A stretch of 57,961 nt of DNA from Bacteroidales bacterium (lineage in GTDB: Bacteria; Bacteroidota; Bacteroidia; Bacteroidales; JACABE01), in NCBI GenBank assembly GCA_023251515.1, contig JAHEYQ010000028.1, positions 1 to 57,961 of the forward strand, in the 5' to 3' direction. The position numbers and the translations under genes are program-made. This document shows, in pieces, positions 1 to 8,250 of the stretch. Under the pieces are notes generated by a model. The model was given only the letters and a program-made list of their open reading frames with translations, was not told where the DNA came from and did no database searches. Numbering within the stretch: position 1 is the stretch's first letter; every line of letters begins with the position of its first letter.

Positions 1-114
1 ACCTTACCAAACTTGAACTTGGGCTCTAAGCACCATTCAAAAAGACGGTTTTTAAAACGCTGCTTCTAAATGCAAAGTTACTTCAGAGGATTGAGAATGC
101 AAAATTGTTATAAA

Positions 115-142
115 CTTGAACCAAAAGAACCAAAAGTTCAAG
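115..142. repeat. Inverted repeat CTTGAAC...GTTCAAG
   Basis: Perfect 7-bp arms (115-121 and 136-142) flank a 14-base A-rich loop. No T-run follows, so it is not a classical terminator. A CTTGAAC-like half site also lies near position 12. It is probably part of a dispersed intergenic repeat. Confidence 0.4.
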
Positions 143-182
143 ACTGCAAAGAATTTACTGTAAAACTACGCAATTAAAAATG

Positions 183-210
183 CTTGCCGCCTGCCTGTCC
201 GGTAGGCAAG
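183..210. repeat. G+C-rich REP-like hairpin
   Basis: A G+C-rich island in AT-rich DNA with two mutually exclusive hairpins: TGCCT (192-196) with AGGCA (204-208), or CTTGCC (183-188) with GGCAAG (205-210). It resembles the CCTGCC/GGCAGG palindromes scattered in Bacteroidota genomes and the element embedded in hsdR at 2931-2952. Confidence 0.45.
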
Positions 211-1085
211 GCAATCCAAGCCGTTTCGGAATAAACTATTGTCAAACTAATTAATTGTACTCGCCGAAACTTCAGGATTGCTCACATGCATCCCTATATT
301 TTTAATTGCTTGTTTTGTAGCGTAAATAATTTGAGGTCGATCCCAAAACCGAAGCGAATCCTTTTAATTAAATTTTGATTAATAAAAATCACTTCGAAGC
401 ATATTTAAATATGAATTGTTTTGAAATAACTCAAATTACAATTATAATATCAACTGCAAATTGCATTACTTTTAAGGCATAGCATTAGCCATAGTCGTAC
501 TTATAGTAAACCCTCATATTTACTTTATTTTATTGATTGAAAATAAATTAAGAAAAAATTTAACACGTTTTACAGTGCATGATAAACCCAAACACACAAG
601 TGATATACACAATCGGAAAGGCTTATTTTTAGTATAAGCAATACATCAACAATTGCAATTATTTTGCATGTTTATTAAGCAGAAACTTAAGTATATAGTA
701 TTTAATTAACGGCTATATGCATTTATTGCATTATGCCACACAGATTTACCTAAAGCAGTTATTGCAATATATCTTCATTTTCAGCTAACTGCTTGCTTTT
801 GTTTATAGGAATTTATATTGTTGTGGGAAATTTAGTTACCGAAGGGTGAATTAATTTTCCTTTGTGTTTTTATAAGTTTAATTTATAAAGATGTAGTCTT
901 TGTCTTAAATTAAAATATATGATAATTGAAATTGATTAATATAATTTCCTTAATAAATTGTTTTTTTAAAAGAGTATAGATTTTTACCGATATTTAATTT
1001 TTTTATTGATACTTATTTTAATAACTCCACCATTTTTTTTAATGGCTGTTTTTTTTATTTCAAACTTTGTGCCAAAATAATAAAA

Positions 1086-1100
1086 TTGACAAAATGTCAG
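1086..1100. promoter_or_regulatory. TGACA/TGTCA dyad, copy 1
   Basis: TTGACAAAATGTCAG is an imperfect dyad. Its reverse complement reappears almost exactly at 1262-1276. Paired dyads in a gene-free region suggest regulator binding sites, but no adjacent gene identifies the regulator. Confidence 0.3.
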
Positions 1101-1261
1101 TAAATTCATTTTTTTAACCTTTGTATATTTTTAATTATGAAATAATTATGCTTAGAAAATATTTTTTGTCAAAGTTTTGTCATTTTTGGCAAAATCCTTA
1201 TTATAATCTTCATATTTTCGGAATACACTTAAACCTGTTTTTTATAAAACTGACAAACTAA

Positions 1262-1276
1262 CTGACATTTTGTCAG
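1262..1276. promoter_or_regulatory. TGACA/TGTCA dyad, copy 2
   Basis: CTGACATTTTGTCAG is a perfect dyad with 6-bp arms and a 3-bp centre. It is the inverted counterpart of copy 1, about 175 bp away. A further CTGACAAA half site lies just upstream. Confidence 0.35.
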
Positions 1277-1400
1277 CAACACTCATTATAAATAAATGAT
1301 TTATATATATTTATACACTAATTCAGAAAATTAATTATAGCTGAAATATTTTACTACAAAATATAAACAAAAGCCCATGCTGTATTTTTGCAACTCAATA

Positions 1401-1711
1401 CGTCCACATGGAAATATATCCCTGTAAATTTACAGGACGCCTCGTCCGCTTGGAAATATGACCCTGTAAATTTACAGGACGCCTCGTCCGCTTGGAAATA
1501 TGACCCTGTAAATTTACAGGACGCCTCGTCCGCTTGGAAATATGACCCTGTAAATTTACAGGACGGCTCGTCCACATGGAAATATGTCCCTGTAAATTTA
1601 CAGGATGGCTCGTCCACGTGGAAATATGCCCCTGTAAATTTACAGGACGCCTCGTCCACGAGGAAAAGTGCCCCTGTAAATTTACAGGGTGGCTCGTCCA
1701 TAGGAAATAAT
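1401..1711. repeat. 42-bp tandem array with 16-bp perfect palindrome in each unit
   Basis: Seven complete 42-bp units start at 1401, 1443, 1485, 1527, 1569, 1611 and 1653, followed by a partial eighth at 1695. Each complete unit carries the perfect palindrome CCTGTAAATTTACAGG. A second small dyad GGACG-cct-CGTCC bridges most unit junctions. Because 42 is divisible by 3, several frames on both strands stay open through the array, but none resembles a protein. Inner units are nearly identical while outer ones diverge, as expected for expansion by slippage or recombination. 42 bp is four turns of B-DNA, so the palindromes would lie on one face of the helix. Confidence 0.95.
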
Positions 1712-2105
1712 GGCATTTGAGAAAGCTGGTTATAAAAAAACAGAAAAAAAACCGGAAATATTATTAACAACAATACGCTTTTATTATTAATTTATTTAAC
1801 TGTAAATATGATATTTAAGTAATTATTTTCACAACCATACTCACATCATATTCCATTTATAAATCATCATTAAAATATTCAAAATTTATTTTATATCGTA
1901 TTTATATTATTTTTAAATTTGTAGATTAAATAGAAAACGGAAAATTATTGCTATAAGACAGAAATTTGCTTATTTGAAAGAATTTGTAAAAGTTTTATTT
2001 AGCAATAATGAGATGTTAATAATATTTATGTTTTTCTAATTTTGTAAACATTAATCTGTAATGGAGAAAACCTGATTTCAAATTTAAAGACTTCTAAATA
2101 CTAAA
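1712..2105. other. Gene-free upstream region of hsdR
   Basis: AT-rich sequence between the palindrome array and hsdR. Apart from the hsdR promoter box at 2037-2044 I see no gene, RNA or strong hairpin. Confidence 0.6.
2037..2044 (+). promoter_or_regulatory. Candidate -7 box (TAATTTTG) for hsdR
   Basis: Matches the Bacteroidota consensus TAnnTTTG, 61 bp before the hsdR start. No clear TTG -33 box is visible at the usual spacing. Confidence 0.5.
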
Positions 2106-4523
2106 ATGATTGATAAAAAGACACTATCAGAAAGAGATATTTGTACCAAATTTATTACACCTGCAATAGAAAAAGCAGGTTGGAATAAAGTAACACAGTT
2201 ATTGGAAGAAGTTTCATTTACTGATGGCAAAATCTATGTTCGGGGAAAATTAACAGCAAGAGGAAATAAAAAACGAGCTGATTACATTTTATATTATAAA
2301 CCCAATATTCCGATTGCAATAATTGAAGCTAAAGATAATAAACATTCTGTTAGAGCAGGTATTCAACAGGCTTTGGATTATGCCAAAATATTAGATATTC
2401 CATGTGTTTTTAGTAGTAACGGAGATGGTTTTCTATTCCACGACCGAACTGCAACGGATGGAAATATCGAAACCGAACTTGACATTGATAATTTTCTAAC
2501 ACCCGAACAACTTTGGGAGAAATATAAAAAATACAAAGGCATTACAACGCCAGCAGCAGAAAAGATTGCTTCGCAGGATTATTATTTTGACGGAACAAGC
2601 CGCAAACCAAGATATTATCAGCAAATTGCAGTAAACAGAACAGTTGAAGCCATTGCAAATGGACAAGATAGGATTTTGTTAGTAATGGCAACAGGTACAG
2701 GTAAAACCTATACAGCATTTCAAATTATTCACAGACTTTGGAAAAGCGGAGCTAAAAAAAGAATTTTGTTTTTAGCCGATCGAAACGCATTAATCCAACA
2801 AACACGAAACGGCGATTTTAAACACTTTAAAGATAAAATGACGGTAGTAAAACACCGTCAGATTGATAAAAGTTATGAAATTTATCTGGCTCTGTATCAA
2901 GGTTTATCTGGTTCAGACGAAGAAGCCAACCCGCCTGCCGGACGTGCAGGTGTTTACAAACAGTTTTCGCCCGATTTTTTCGACCTTATTGTAATAGACG
3001 AGTGCCATCGTGGTAGTGCAAAAGAAGATAGTTCGTGGAGAGAAATATTGACGTATTTCAAAAAAGCTACACATATTGGTTTAACCGCTACACCCAAAGA
3101 AACCGATCAGGCAAGTAATTCAGAATACTTTGGCGACCCTGTTTATACTTATTCTTTAAAACAGGGAATTGACGATGGTTTTCTTGCGCCTTACCGTGTG
3201 GTAAGAATTGCTTTAAATGTTGATGCCGAAGGTTGGAGACCTGATCAGGGAAAGACCGACAAAGATGGAAACCCAATTGAAGACCGTATTTACAACCGCA
3301 AAGACTTTGACCGCAATTTGGTAATTGAAGAACGGACTGATATTGTTGCCAAAAAGCTCACTGAATTTTTAAAAGGCTTCGACCGTTTTGCCAAAACAAT
3401 TGTGTTTTGTGTTGATATCGACCATGCAGAGCGGATGCGTTCTGCCTTATCAAAACAAAATGCAGATTTGGTTCGTGAAAATTATAAATATGTAATGCAA
3501 ATTACGGGCGATAATGATGAGGGTAAACGTGAATTAGAAAACTTCACAAATCCCGAAGAAAAATATCCTGTAATTGCAACCACTTCCGAATTAATGACCA
3601 CTGGCGTTGATGCTCAAACTTGCAAAGTAATTGTATTAGATGCCAATATAAATTCAATGACCAAGTTCAAACAAATTATTGGTCGTGGCACCCGAATTAA
3701 CGAAGAATTCGGCAAACTCTATTTTACCATTTTGGATTTTAGAAATGCCACAGATTTGTTTGCTGATAAAGATTTTGATGGAGACCCGATAAGGCTTAAA
3801 CCAGTTTCGGAAGATACCGATTTAAGCGGAATTGTTGACGAAGAAGAAACCGATACGAGCCCAATAATTGACGATGTTACGGGCGACGAAATTAAAGTTG
3901 AAAAACCGAAGATTCGTTATCCCGAAAGAGAAAGTACTAATTTTGTGCGTGAGCCAAGGCAAAAAATATATGTGAATGGTGTGGACGTTTCGGTTCTGAT
4001 TAGCCGCGAAATGTATTTCGACCAACACGGAAAACCCATTACCACAAGTTTAAAAGACCATACAAAGGAAATCATAAAAGAGAAATTTGCTTCGTTAGAT
4101 GACTTTTTAAATAAATGGAACTCCACCGAACGCAAAGAAGCTATAATTGCCGAATTGCAGGAGCAAGGTATTTTAGTAGAAGCCTTATATGAAGCTGTGG
4201 ACAAAAAGGTAGATTTATTCGATTTAATTTGTCATGTTGCATTTGATAAACCACCATTGACAAGGAAAGAAAGAGCCAATAATGTTAAAAAGCGAAATTA
4301 CTTTACAAAATATGGCGAACAGGCTAAAAAAGTATTGGAAGCATTGCTGGATAAATACACCGATGAAGGCATATCTAATATTGAAAGTATTGAGGTATTG
4401 CGGGTAAACCCTTTTGATTCGTTTGGTTCACCAACCGAAATAATTAAAGAGTTTGGAAGCAAAGAAAATTATATGCAGGCAGTAAGGGAATTAGAAATAG
4501 AATTGTATAAAAATATTGGGTAA
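2106..4523 (+). CDS. hsdR: Type I restriction endonuclease subunit R, EcoEI-like
   Basis: Motor and nuclease subunit of a type I restriction enzyme, which translocates and cleaves DNA lacking the host methylation. Of 805 residues, the N-terminal nuclease domain shows D59 and E74-A-K76 (a PD-ExK-type core). The SF2 helicase has Walker A TGTGKT (197-202), DECH at 298-301, motif III TATP (327-330) and motif VI QIIGRGTR. The C-terminal third fits the EcoEI R family. The length fits the compact EcoEI type rather than the roughly 1000-residue EcoKI type. An unusual PPAGRAG stretch (276-282), encoded by a G+C-rich palindrome at 2931-2952, lies just before the DECH motif and looks like an in-frame repeat insertion. 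It opens an hsdR, four-helix, hsdM, hsdS locus. Confidence 0.95.
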   Translation: MIDKKTLSERDICTKFITPAIEKAGWNKVTQLLEEVSFTDGKIYVRGKLTARGNKKRADYILYYKPNIPIAIIEAKDNKHSVRAGIQQALDYAKILDIPCVFSSNGDGFLFHDRTATDGNIETELDIDNFLTPEQLWEKYKKYKGITTPAAEKIASQDYYFDGTSRKPRYYQQIAVNRTVEAIANGQDRILLVMATGTGKTYTAFQIIHRLWKSGAKKRILFLADRNALIQQTRNGDFKHFKDKMTVVKHRQIDKSYEIYLALYQGLSGSDEEANPPAGRAGVYKQFSPDFFDLIVIDECHRGSAKEDSSWREILTYFKKATHIGLTATPKETDQASNSEYFGDPVYTYSLKQGIDDGFLAPYRVVRIALNVDAEGWRPDQGKTDKDGNPIEDRIYNRKDFDRNLVIEERTDIVAKKLTEFLKGFDRFAKTIVFCVDIDHAERMRSALSKQNADLVRENYKYVMQITGDNDEGKRELENFTNPEEKYPVIATTSELMTTGVDAQTCKVIVLDANINSMTKFKQIIGRGTRINEEFGKLYFTILDFRNATDLFADKDFDGDPIRLKPVSEDTDLSGIVDEEETDTSPIIDDVTGDEIKVEKPKIRYPERESTNFVREPRQKIYVNGVDVSVLISREMYFDQHGKPITTSLKDHTKEIIKEKFASLDDFLNKWNSTERKEAIIAELQEQGILVEALYEAVDKKVDLFDLICHVAFDKPPLTRKERANNVKKRNYFTKYGEQAKKVLEALLDKYTDEGISNIESIEVLRVNPFDSFGSPTEIIKEFGSKENYMQAVRELEIELYKNIG
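2931..2952. repeat. REP-like palindrome inserted in frame in hsdR
   Basis: CCTGC and GCAGG arms around a 7-base loop form a G+C-rich hairpin in otherwise AT-rich coding DNA. It encodes the PPAGRAG insert and stays in frame. The base composition and palindromic form differ from flanking codons. Confidence 0.55.
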
Positions 4524-4590
4524 TTTTAAGATCTGAAGTAACGCACTTAGAAATTGTAAAGTTAAACAAATCAATAAAGTCACTAAAAAA

Positions 4591-5169
4591 ATGAAAGAAG
4601 AAAAACAAAATATAGAAGGATTTATACCGCTACACGGAGGTTACAAAAATCTGATAAGCTATCAGAAATCAGAAATCATTTATGATGGTACAATTTATTT
4701 TACAAAACGATTCTTTAATAAATACGACCGAACCATAGATCAGATGGTGCAAGCTGCCAGAAGTGGGAAACAAAATATTGTAGAAGCAAGTATGGCAAGT
4801 GCAACTTCAAAAGAAACTGAAATAAAACTTACGAATGTAGCGAGATCATCATTAGAAGAATTACAAATTGATTATCAGGATTTTTTGAGAAACAATAAAC
4901 TTCCATTGTGGGATAAAAATCATAAATTGGTTGTAAGGTTGAGAGAGTTAAACAGAATACCCAATGCCAACTACGAAACCTTTAAAAAAGCTATTGAAAA
5001 TGAAAGTCCTGAGATTTGTGCCAATGTTATGATTGGGCTAATTAAAGTTGTAAACTATTTGCTGATTCATCAAATAAAAACCTTGGAAACTGCTTTTATC
5101 AAAGAAGGTGGTCTTCGTGAAAAAATGACGAAAGCAAGAATAAATTACAGAAACAAAGGACAAAAATGA
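4591..5169 (+). CDS. Four-helix-bundle protein with suffix domain
   Basis: This 192-residue protein matches the four helix bundle family related to the 23S rRNA intervening-sequence proteins, in its longer form with a C-terminal suffix domain. Visible hallmarks are the segment IDQMVQAARSGKQNIVEAS (about 50-70), the charged helix SSLEELQIDYQDFLR (about 87-100) and a final Lys/Arg-rich tail. The biochemical function is unknown; such genes often lie within type I restriction-modification and other mobile loci. Here it sits between hsdR and hsdM on the same strand with 67-73 bp gaps and is probably co-transcribed. The start at MKEEKQ is the only reasonable ATG. Confidence 0.8.
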   Translation: MKEEKQNIEGFIPLHGGYKNLISYQKSEIIYDGTIYFTKRFFNKYDRTIDQMVQAARSGKQNIVEASMASATSKETEIKLTNVARSSLEELQIDYQDFLRNNKLPLWDKNHKLVVRLRELNRIPNANYETFKKAIENESPEICANVMIGLIKVVNYLLIHQIKTLETAFIKEGGLREKMTKARINYRNKGQK

Positions 5170-5176
5170 CAAACGG

Positions 5177-5215
5177 AGGACATTAATTGCAGTCCTTGAA
5201 GTCGTTTAGTGTCCT
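5177..5215. repeat. Inverted repeat AGGACA...TGTCCT
   Basis: AGGACA (5177-5182) and TGTCCT (5210-5215) flank an internal AGTCCTTGAAGTCG segment that carries another copy of the TCCT motif. It lies between the four-helix gene and hsdM and looks like a small mobile or REP-like palindrome rather than a terminator, since no T-run follows. Confidence 0.45.
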
Positions 5216-5242
5216 TAATAAAAAAGAAATAAAACAAAAAAC

Positions 5243-6679
5243 ATGAGCAACATAGGAGGAATTTTAAAGAGCATTCAACAAATAATGTGGCAGGACACTG
5301 GCCTCAATGGCGATGCCCAACGCATTGAGCAATTAGGTTGGATGCTTTTTTTGAAGATATTTTCTGACAAGGACAAAGAATTGGAATTACTCGACGATAA
5401 TTACAAATCGCCAATACCCGACCATTTTCATTGGGTGAAGGAAAAAGGTAATTGGGCGGGTGATGATGAAGGAATAACTGGCGATGATTTGCTTGAGTTT
5501 GTTGACCGCCAATTGTTCCCTGCCTTGCGTAATCTCGATTTAAGCACCGGAAACCAACGTGCAGTTATTGTTCGTGAAGTGTTTGAGGGTAACAACAACT
5601 ACATGAAAAGCGGTATCAACATACGTAAGGTGTTGAACAAGCTCAACGAAATTGATTTTAACATTGCCAAAGACCGCCACGCTTTCGGAGAGTTATATGA
5701 GACCATTCTAAAGGATTTGCAAAGTGCAGGTAAAAGTGGAGAGTTTTATACACCCCGAGCCATTACGCAATTCATTACCGATGTGGTAAATCCACAATTA
5801 GGTGAAAAAATATTAGACCCTGCTTGCGGAACAGGTGGTTATCTGACTTGTGCCATTGAGCATCTGAAGAAACAAGCCCAAAATGTTGAGCAACGCAAAA
5901 GTATAGAAGAAAATATTGCAGGTTGGGAATACAAACCCCTTCCCTATTTGCTGGCAACAACCAATTTGATATTACACGACATTGAAGTGCCAAACATTAA
6001 ATTTGGCGATGCTTTAGACCAACCATTGAGCAACTTTACCGAAAAGCACCGCGTGAATGTGATTTTGGCAAATCCACCTTTTGGTGGCATTGTAGCCAAT
6101 GGCAACGAAAGCAATTTTCCGCAAACATACCGTACAAAGGAAAGTGCCGATTTGTTTCTGATTCTGATGATTCATTTGCTGAAACAAGGCGGACGTGCAG
6201 GAATTGTTTTGCCCGATGGCTCTTTAACTGGCGATGGCGTGAAACAACGCGTGCGCCAAAAACTTTTGGAGGATTGCAATTTACACACGATTATACGTTT
6301 ACCTAACTCTGTTTTTCAACCGTATGCAACAGTAGCTACCAATCTGTTGTTTTTCGACAAGGGTACACCCACCAAAGAAATCTGGTATTACGAACACCGC
6401 TTGCCTGAGGGCGCAAAAGCATACAACAAAACCAAACCTATACAGGTAAAAGAGTTTGAACCCATTAAAAAATGGTGGGATAAACGTGAAGAAAGCAATA
6501 TTTGCTGGAAAGTAGATATTAAAACCATTATTGAACGTGGCTACGATTTGGATATTAAAAATCCAGTGAAACAAGAAGAAGAACAAGAATTCAGTTCTGC
6601 TGAATTGATGGAAATGCTTGATAAAAGTTTTTCGAAAAGCCATGAATTATTAATAAAACTGAAGGAGGCTGTGAAATAA
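5243..6679 (+). CDS. hsdM: Type I restriction-modification DNA methyltransferase subunit M
   Basis: N6-adenine DNA methyltransferase that, with HsdS, methylates the recognition sequence and, with HsdR, forms the restriction complex. Of 478 residues, an N-terminal helical HsdM domain (about 5-140) precedes the N6_Mtase domain. SAM motif I DPACGTGGY is at 192-200 and the catalytic NPPF is at 277-280, followed by GG. Upstream of motif I lies SAGKSGEFYTPR, typical of type I M subunits. Length is normal for the family. All key residues are intact, so the enzyme should be active. The next gene is hsdS, separated by a structured repeat element rather than the usual overlap. Confidence 0.96.
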   Translation: MSNIGGILKSIQQIMWQDTGLNGDAQRIEQLGWMLFLKIFSDKDKELELLDDNYKSPIPDHFHWVKEKGNWAGDDEGITGDDLLEFVDRQLFPALRNLDLSTGNQRAVIVREVFEGNNNYMKSGINIRKVLNKLNEIDFNIAKDRHAFGELYETILKDLQSAGKSGEFYTPRAITQFITDVVNPQLGEKILDPACGTGGYLTCAIEHLKKQAQNVEQRKSIEENIAGWEYKPLPYLLATTNLILHDIEVPNIKFGDALDQPLSNFTEKHRVNVILANPPFGGIVANGNESNFPQTYRTKESADLFLILMIHLLKQGGRAGIVLPDGSLTGDGVKQRVRQKLLEDCNLHTIIRLPNSVFQPYATVATNLLFFDKGTPTKEIWYYEHRLPEGAKAYNKTKPIQVKEFEPIKKWWDKREESNICWKVDIKTIIERGYDLDIKNPVKQEEEQEFSSAELMEMLDKSFSKSHELLIKLKEAVK

Positions 6680-6703
6680 TGGCAATTAACAATTCAAATA
6701 TAC

Positions 6704-6820
6704 TGAACCCAAAGGGTTCAAATGTTTATAGAAATAACGATGGAGAAGACAATTCGACCCCTTTGGGGTCGCACGTCCCTCATCTTAGCATTTCTATAAA
6801 CATGACAATCCTTCGGATTG
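6704..6820. repeat. Composite REP-like element between hsdM and hsdS
   Basis: Three perfect hairpins lie in a row: TGAACCCAAAGGGTTCA (6704-6720), CGACCCCTTTGGGGTCG (6755-6771) and CAATCCTTCGGATTG (6806-6820). A perfect 14-bp inverted repeat, ATGTTTATAGAAAT (6722-6735) with ATTTCTATAAACAT (6790-6803), encloses the middle hairpin. The element fills the hsdM-hsdS gap, has no coding potential and resembles dispersed palindromic repeats of Bacteroidota. In RNA it would fold into a stable multi-hairpin structure that could separate hsdM and hsdS expression. Confidence 0.8.
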
Positions 6821-6848
6821 CTAATAAATATGTGAAGGAGGTTGGAAA

Positions 6849-8207
6849 ATGAGTTGGAAAAAGGTAAAGTTGGGCGATGTATGCACTATTGAAAAGGGAG
6901 CTATAGGAATTCAGAAGGCAGTGGCAGGAGAATATCCTTTAGTGGTAACAGGCGAAGAAAGAAAATCGCATAATGAATATCAGTTTAATTGCGAAGCTGT
7001 TATAGTTCCCTTAGTTTCAGGAACAGGTCATGGTCATGCTAGTATCAAAAGAATTCATTTTCAATCAGGAAAATTTGCTCTAGGAAATATTCTTTGCGCC
7101 ATTATACCAAAGGACACCAATCAATTAATGGCGCAATATCTTTATCGTTTTCTTGATCTTAATAAGGAAAATGAATTAGTAGCTAGAATGAAAGGTATGG
7201 CAAATGTTACATTACCTATTAAGGAAATTACTCTGATAGAAATTCCTTTACCATCAGTAGAAGAACAAGCTGAGTTTGTAGAAATGTATCTGGAATTAGA
7301 AACAAAAAGCAATATTCTTTCCACCGAACTCACACACCAACTCAGCCTTGTAAAAAAACTACGCCAACAATTCTTGCAAGATGCCGTGCAAGGTCGCTTC
7401 GACTTACTTCGACTTCGCTCAGCAACCGTCGCTCAGCGTCCTGCAAATGAAGAAACAGGAGCCGATTTGCTAAAGAAAATAAAAGCAGAAAAACAAAAAC
7501 TGATTGCTGAAGGTAAACTGAAAAAGGAAAAAGAATTGCCACCCATTAAGGCGGAAGAAATTCCTTTTGAAATTCCTGAGGGTTGGGTTTGGTGTAGGTT
7601 GGGGGATCTATTTACCGCGCTTTTAGGTGGTTTTGCTTTTGACAGTACCCGGTATTCAAAAACTGAAACTTCAAACCAGATAATTAGGCTTGGAAATGTA
7701 AAACCCAACCAACTTGTATTAGAAACTACCCCTGTTTATATAGATGAAGATTATGCTAATGAGGCCATTCGAGCAAAACTATTTGAAGGTAACATCTTAA
7801 TCACAATGACAGGCACGAGAGCAAAAAAAGATTATTTGTTTACTTTGTGTATAGAACAATCAGATTTAGAAACAAAAACACTTTACCTAAACCAACGTGT
7901 TGGTTGCTTTCGTTTTGGTTCTTTTATTTCCCCAAAGTACATTAATTTAACTTTAAAAGATCTTCGGCTGCTTGAAGCTGTATTCGATTCTTCAACTGGT
8001 GCAGCAAATCAAGCCAATATTGGAATTACTGCACTTAAAGATATTTTAATTCCTTTACCTCCATTTGCAGAGCAAACAATAATTGTCGCGAAACTTGATG
8101 AACTCATGCAAACCTGCGATGCTTTAGAAGCCAGCATAAAAGAAAGTGCAGCGCAAAACGAGAAATTGTTGCAACAGGTATTAAGAGAGGCATTAAGAAA
8201 AGAGTAG
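6849..8207 (+). CDS. hsdS: Type I restriction-modification specificity subunit S
   Basis: DNA-recognition subunit of 452 residues. The first target-recognition domain spans about 1-140 and the first conserved helix about 141-180 (EEQAEFVEMYLELE...QQFLQDAVQG). A linker with ADLLKKIKAEKQ follows. The second recognition domain starts near 240 (EGWVWCRLGDLF), and the second helix ends near 445 (AEQTIIVAKLDELMQTCDAL). The linker holds an odd stretch FDLLRLRSATVAQRP (about 184-198) encoded by repeat-like DNA with CGACTTCGCTCAGC motifs (7398-7445). This looks like an in-frame insertion lengthening the linker. Bipartite recognition is expected; the target cannot be read from sequence. Confidence 0.94.
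   Translation: MSWKKVKLGDVCTIEKGAIGIQKAVAGEYPLVVTGEERKSHNEYQFNCEAVIVPLVSGTGHGHASIKRIHFQSGKFALGNILCAIIPKDTNQLMAQYLYRFLDLNKENELVARMKGMANVTLPIKEITLIEIPLPSVEEQAEFVEMYLELETKSNILSTELTHQLSLVKKLRQQFLQDAVQGRFDLLRLRSATVAQRPANEETGADLLKKIKAEKQKLIAEGKLKKEKELPPIKAEEIPFEIPEGWVWCRLGDLFTALLGGFAFDSTRYSKTETSNQIIRLGNVKPNQLVLETTPVYIDEDYANEAIRAKLFEGNILITMTGTRAKKDYLFTLCIEQSDLETKTLYLNQRVGCFRFGSFISPKYINLTLKDLRLLEAVFDSSTGAANQANIGITALKDILIPLPPFAEQTIIVAKLDELMQTCDALEASIKESAAQNEKLLQQVLREALRKE
7398..7445. repeat. Repeat-like in-frame insertion in hsdS linker
   Basis: A G+C-rich segment with duplicated TTCGACTT and CGCTCAGC motifs interrupts the conserved linker between the two recognition domains. It stays in frame. Composition and repetition point to a palindromic or REP-like element captured by the gene. 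Confidence 0.5.
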
Positions 8208-8250
8208 GTTGAAGCTTAAATTATACTACTGAGATCTGAGTGTAAATACC

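Larger units (their letters stand above)
1..1400. other. Gene-free AT-rich left flank
   Basis: I see no credible coding region here: all frames are broken by frequent stops and nothing resembles a known protein. The stretch holds a CTTGAAC/GTTCAAG inverted repeat (115-142), a G+C-rich hairpin (183-210) and two copies of a TGACA/TGTCA dyad (1086-1100 and 1262-1276). Much of the rest is low-complexity A/T. It may be decayed intergenic DNA or the far flank of a gene outside the window. Confidence 0.6.

Noticed and set aside
1401..1711. CRISPR array
   Set aside because: Units are contiguous 42-bp repeats without unique spacers, and no cas gene is present. The same holds for 35678-36116 and 57739-57961.
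1354..1773. Open frames of 60-139 codons on both strands across the 42-bp array
   Set aside because: The period is a multiple of 3, so frames stay open automatically in several phases and on both strands; translations are pure 14-residue repeats without signal or domain.
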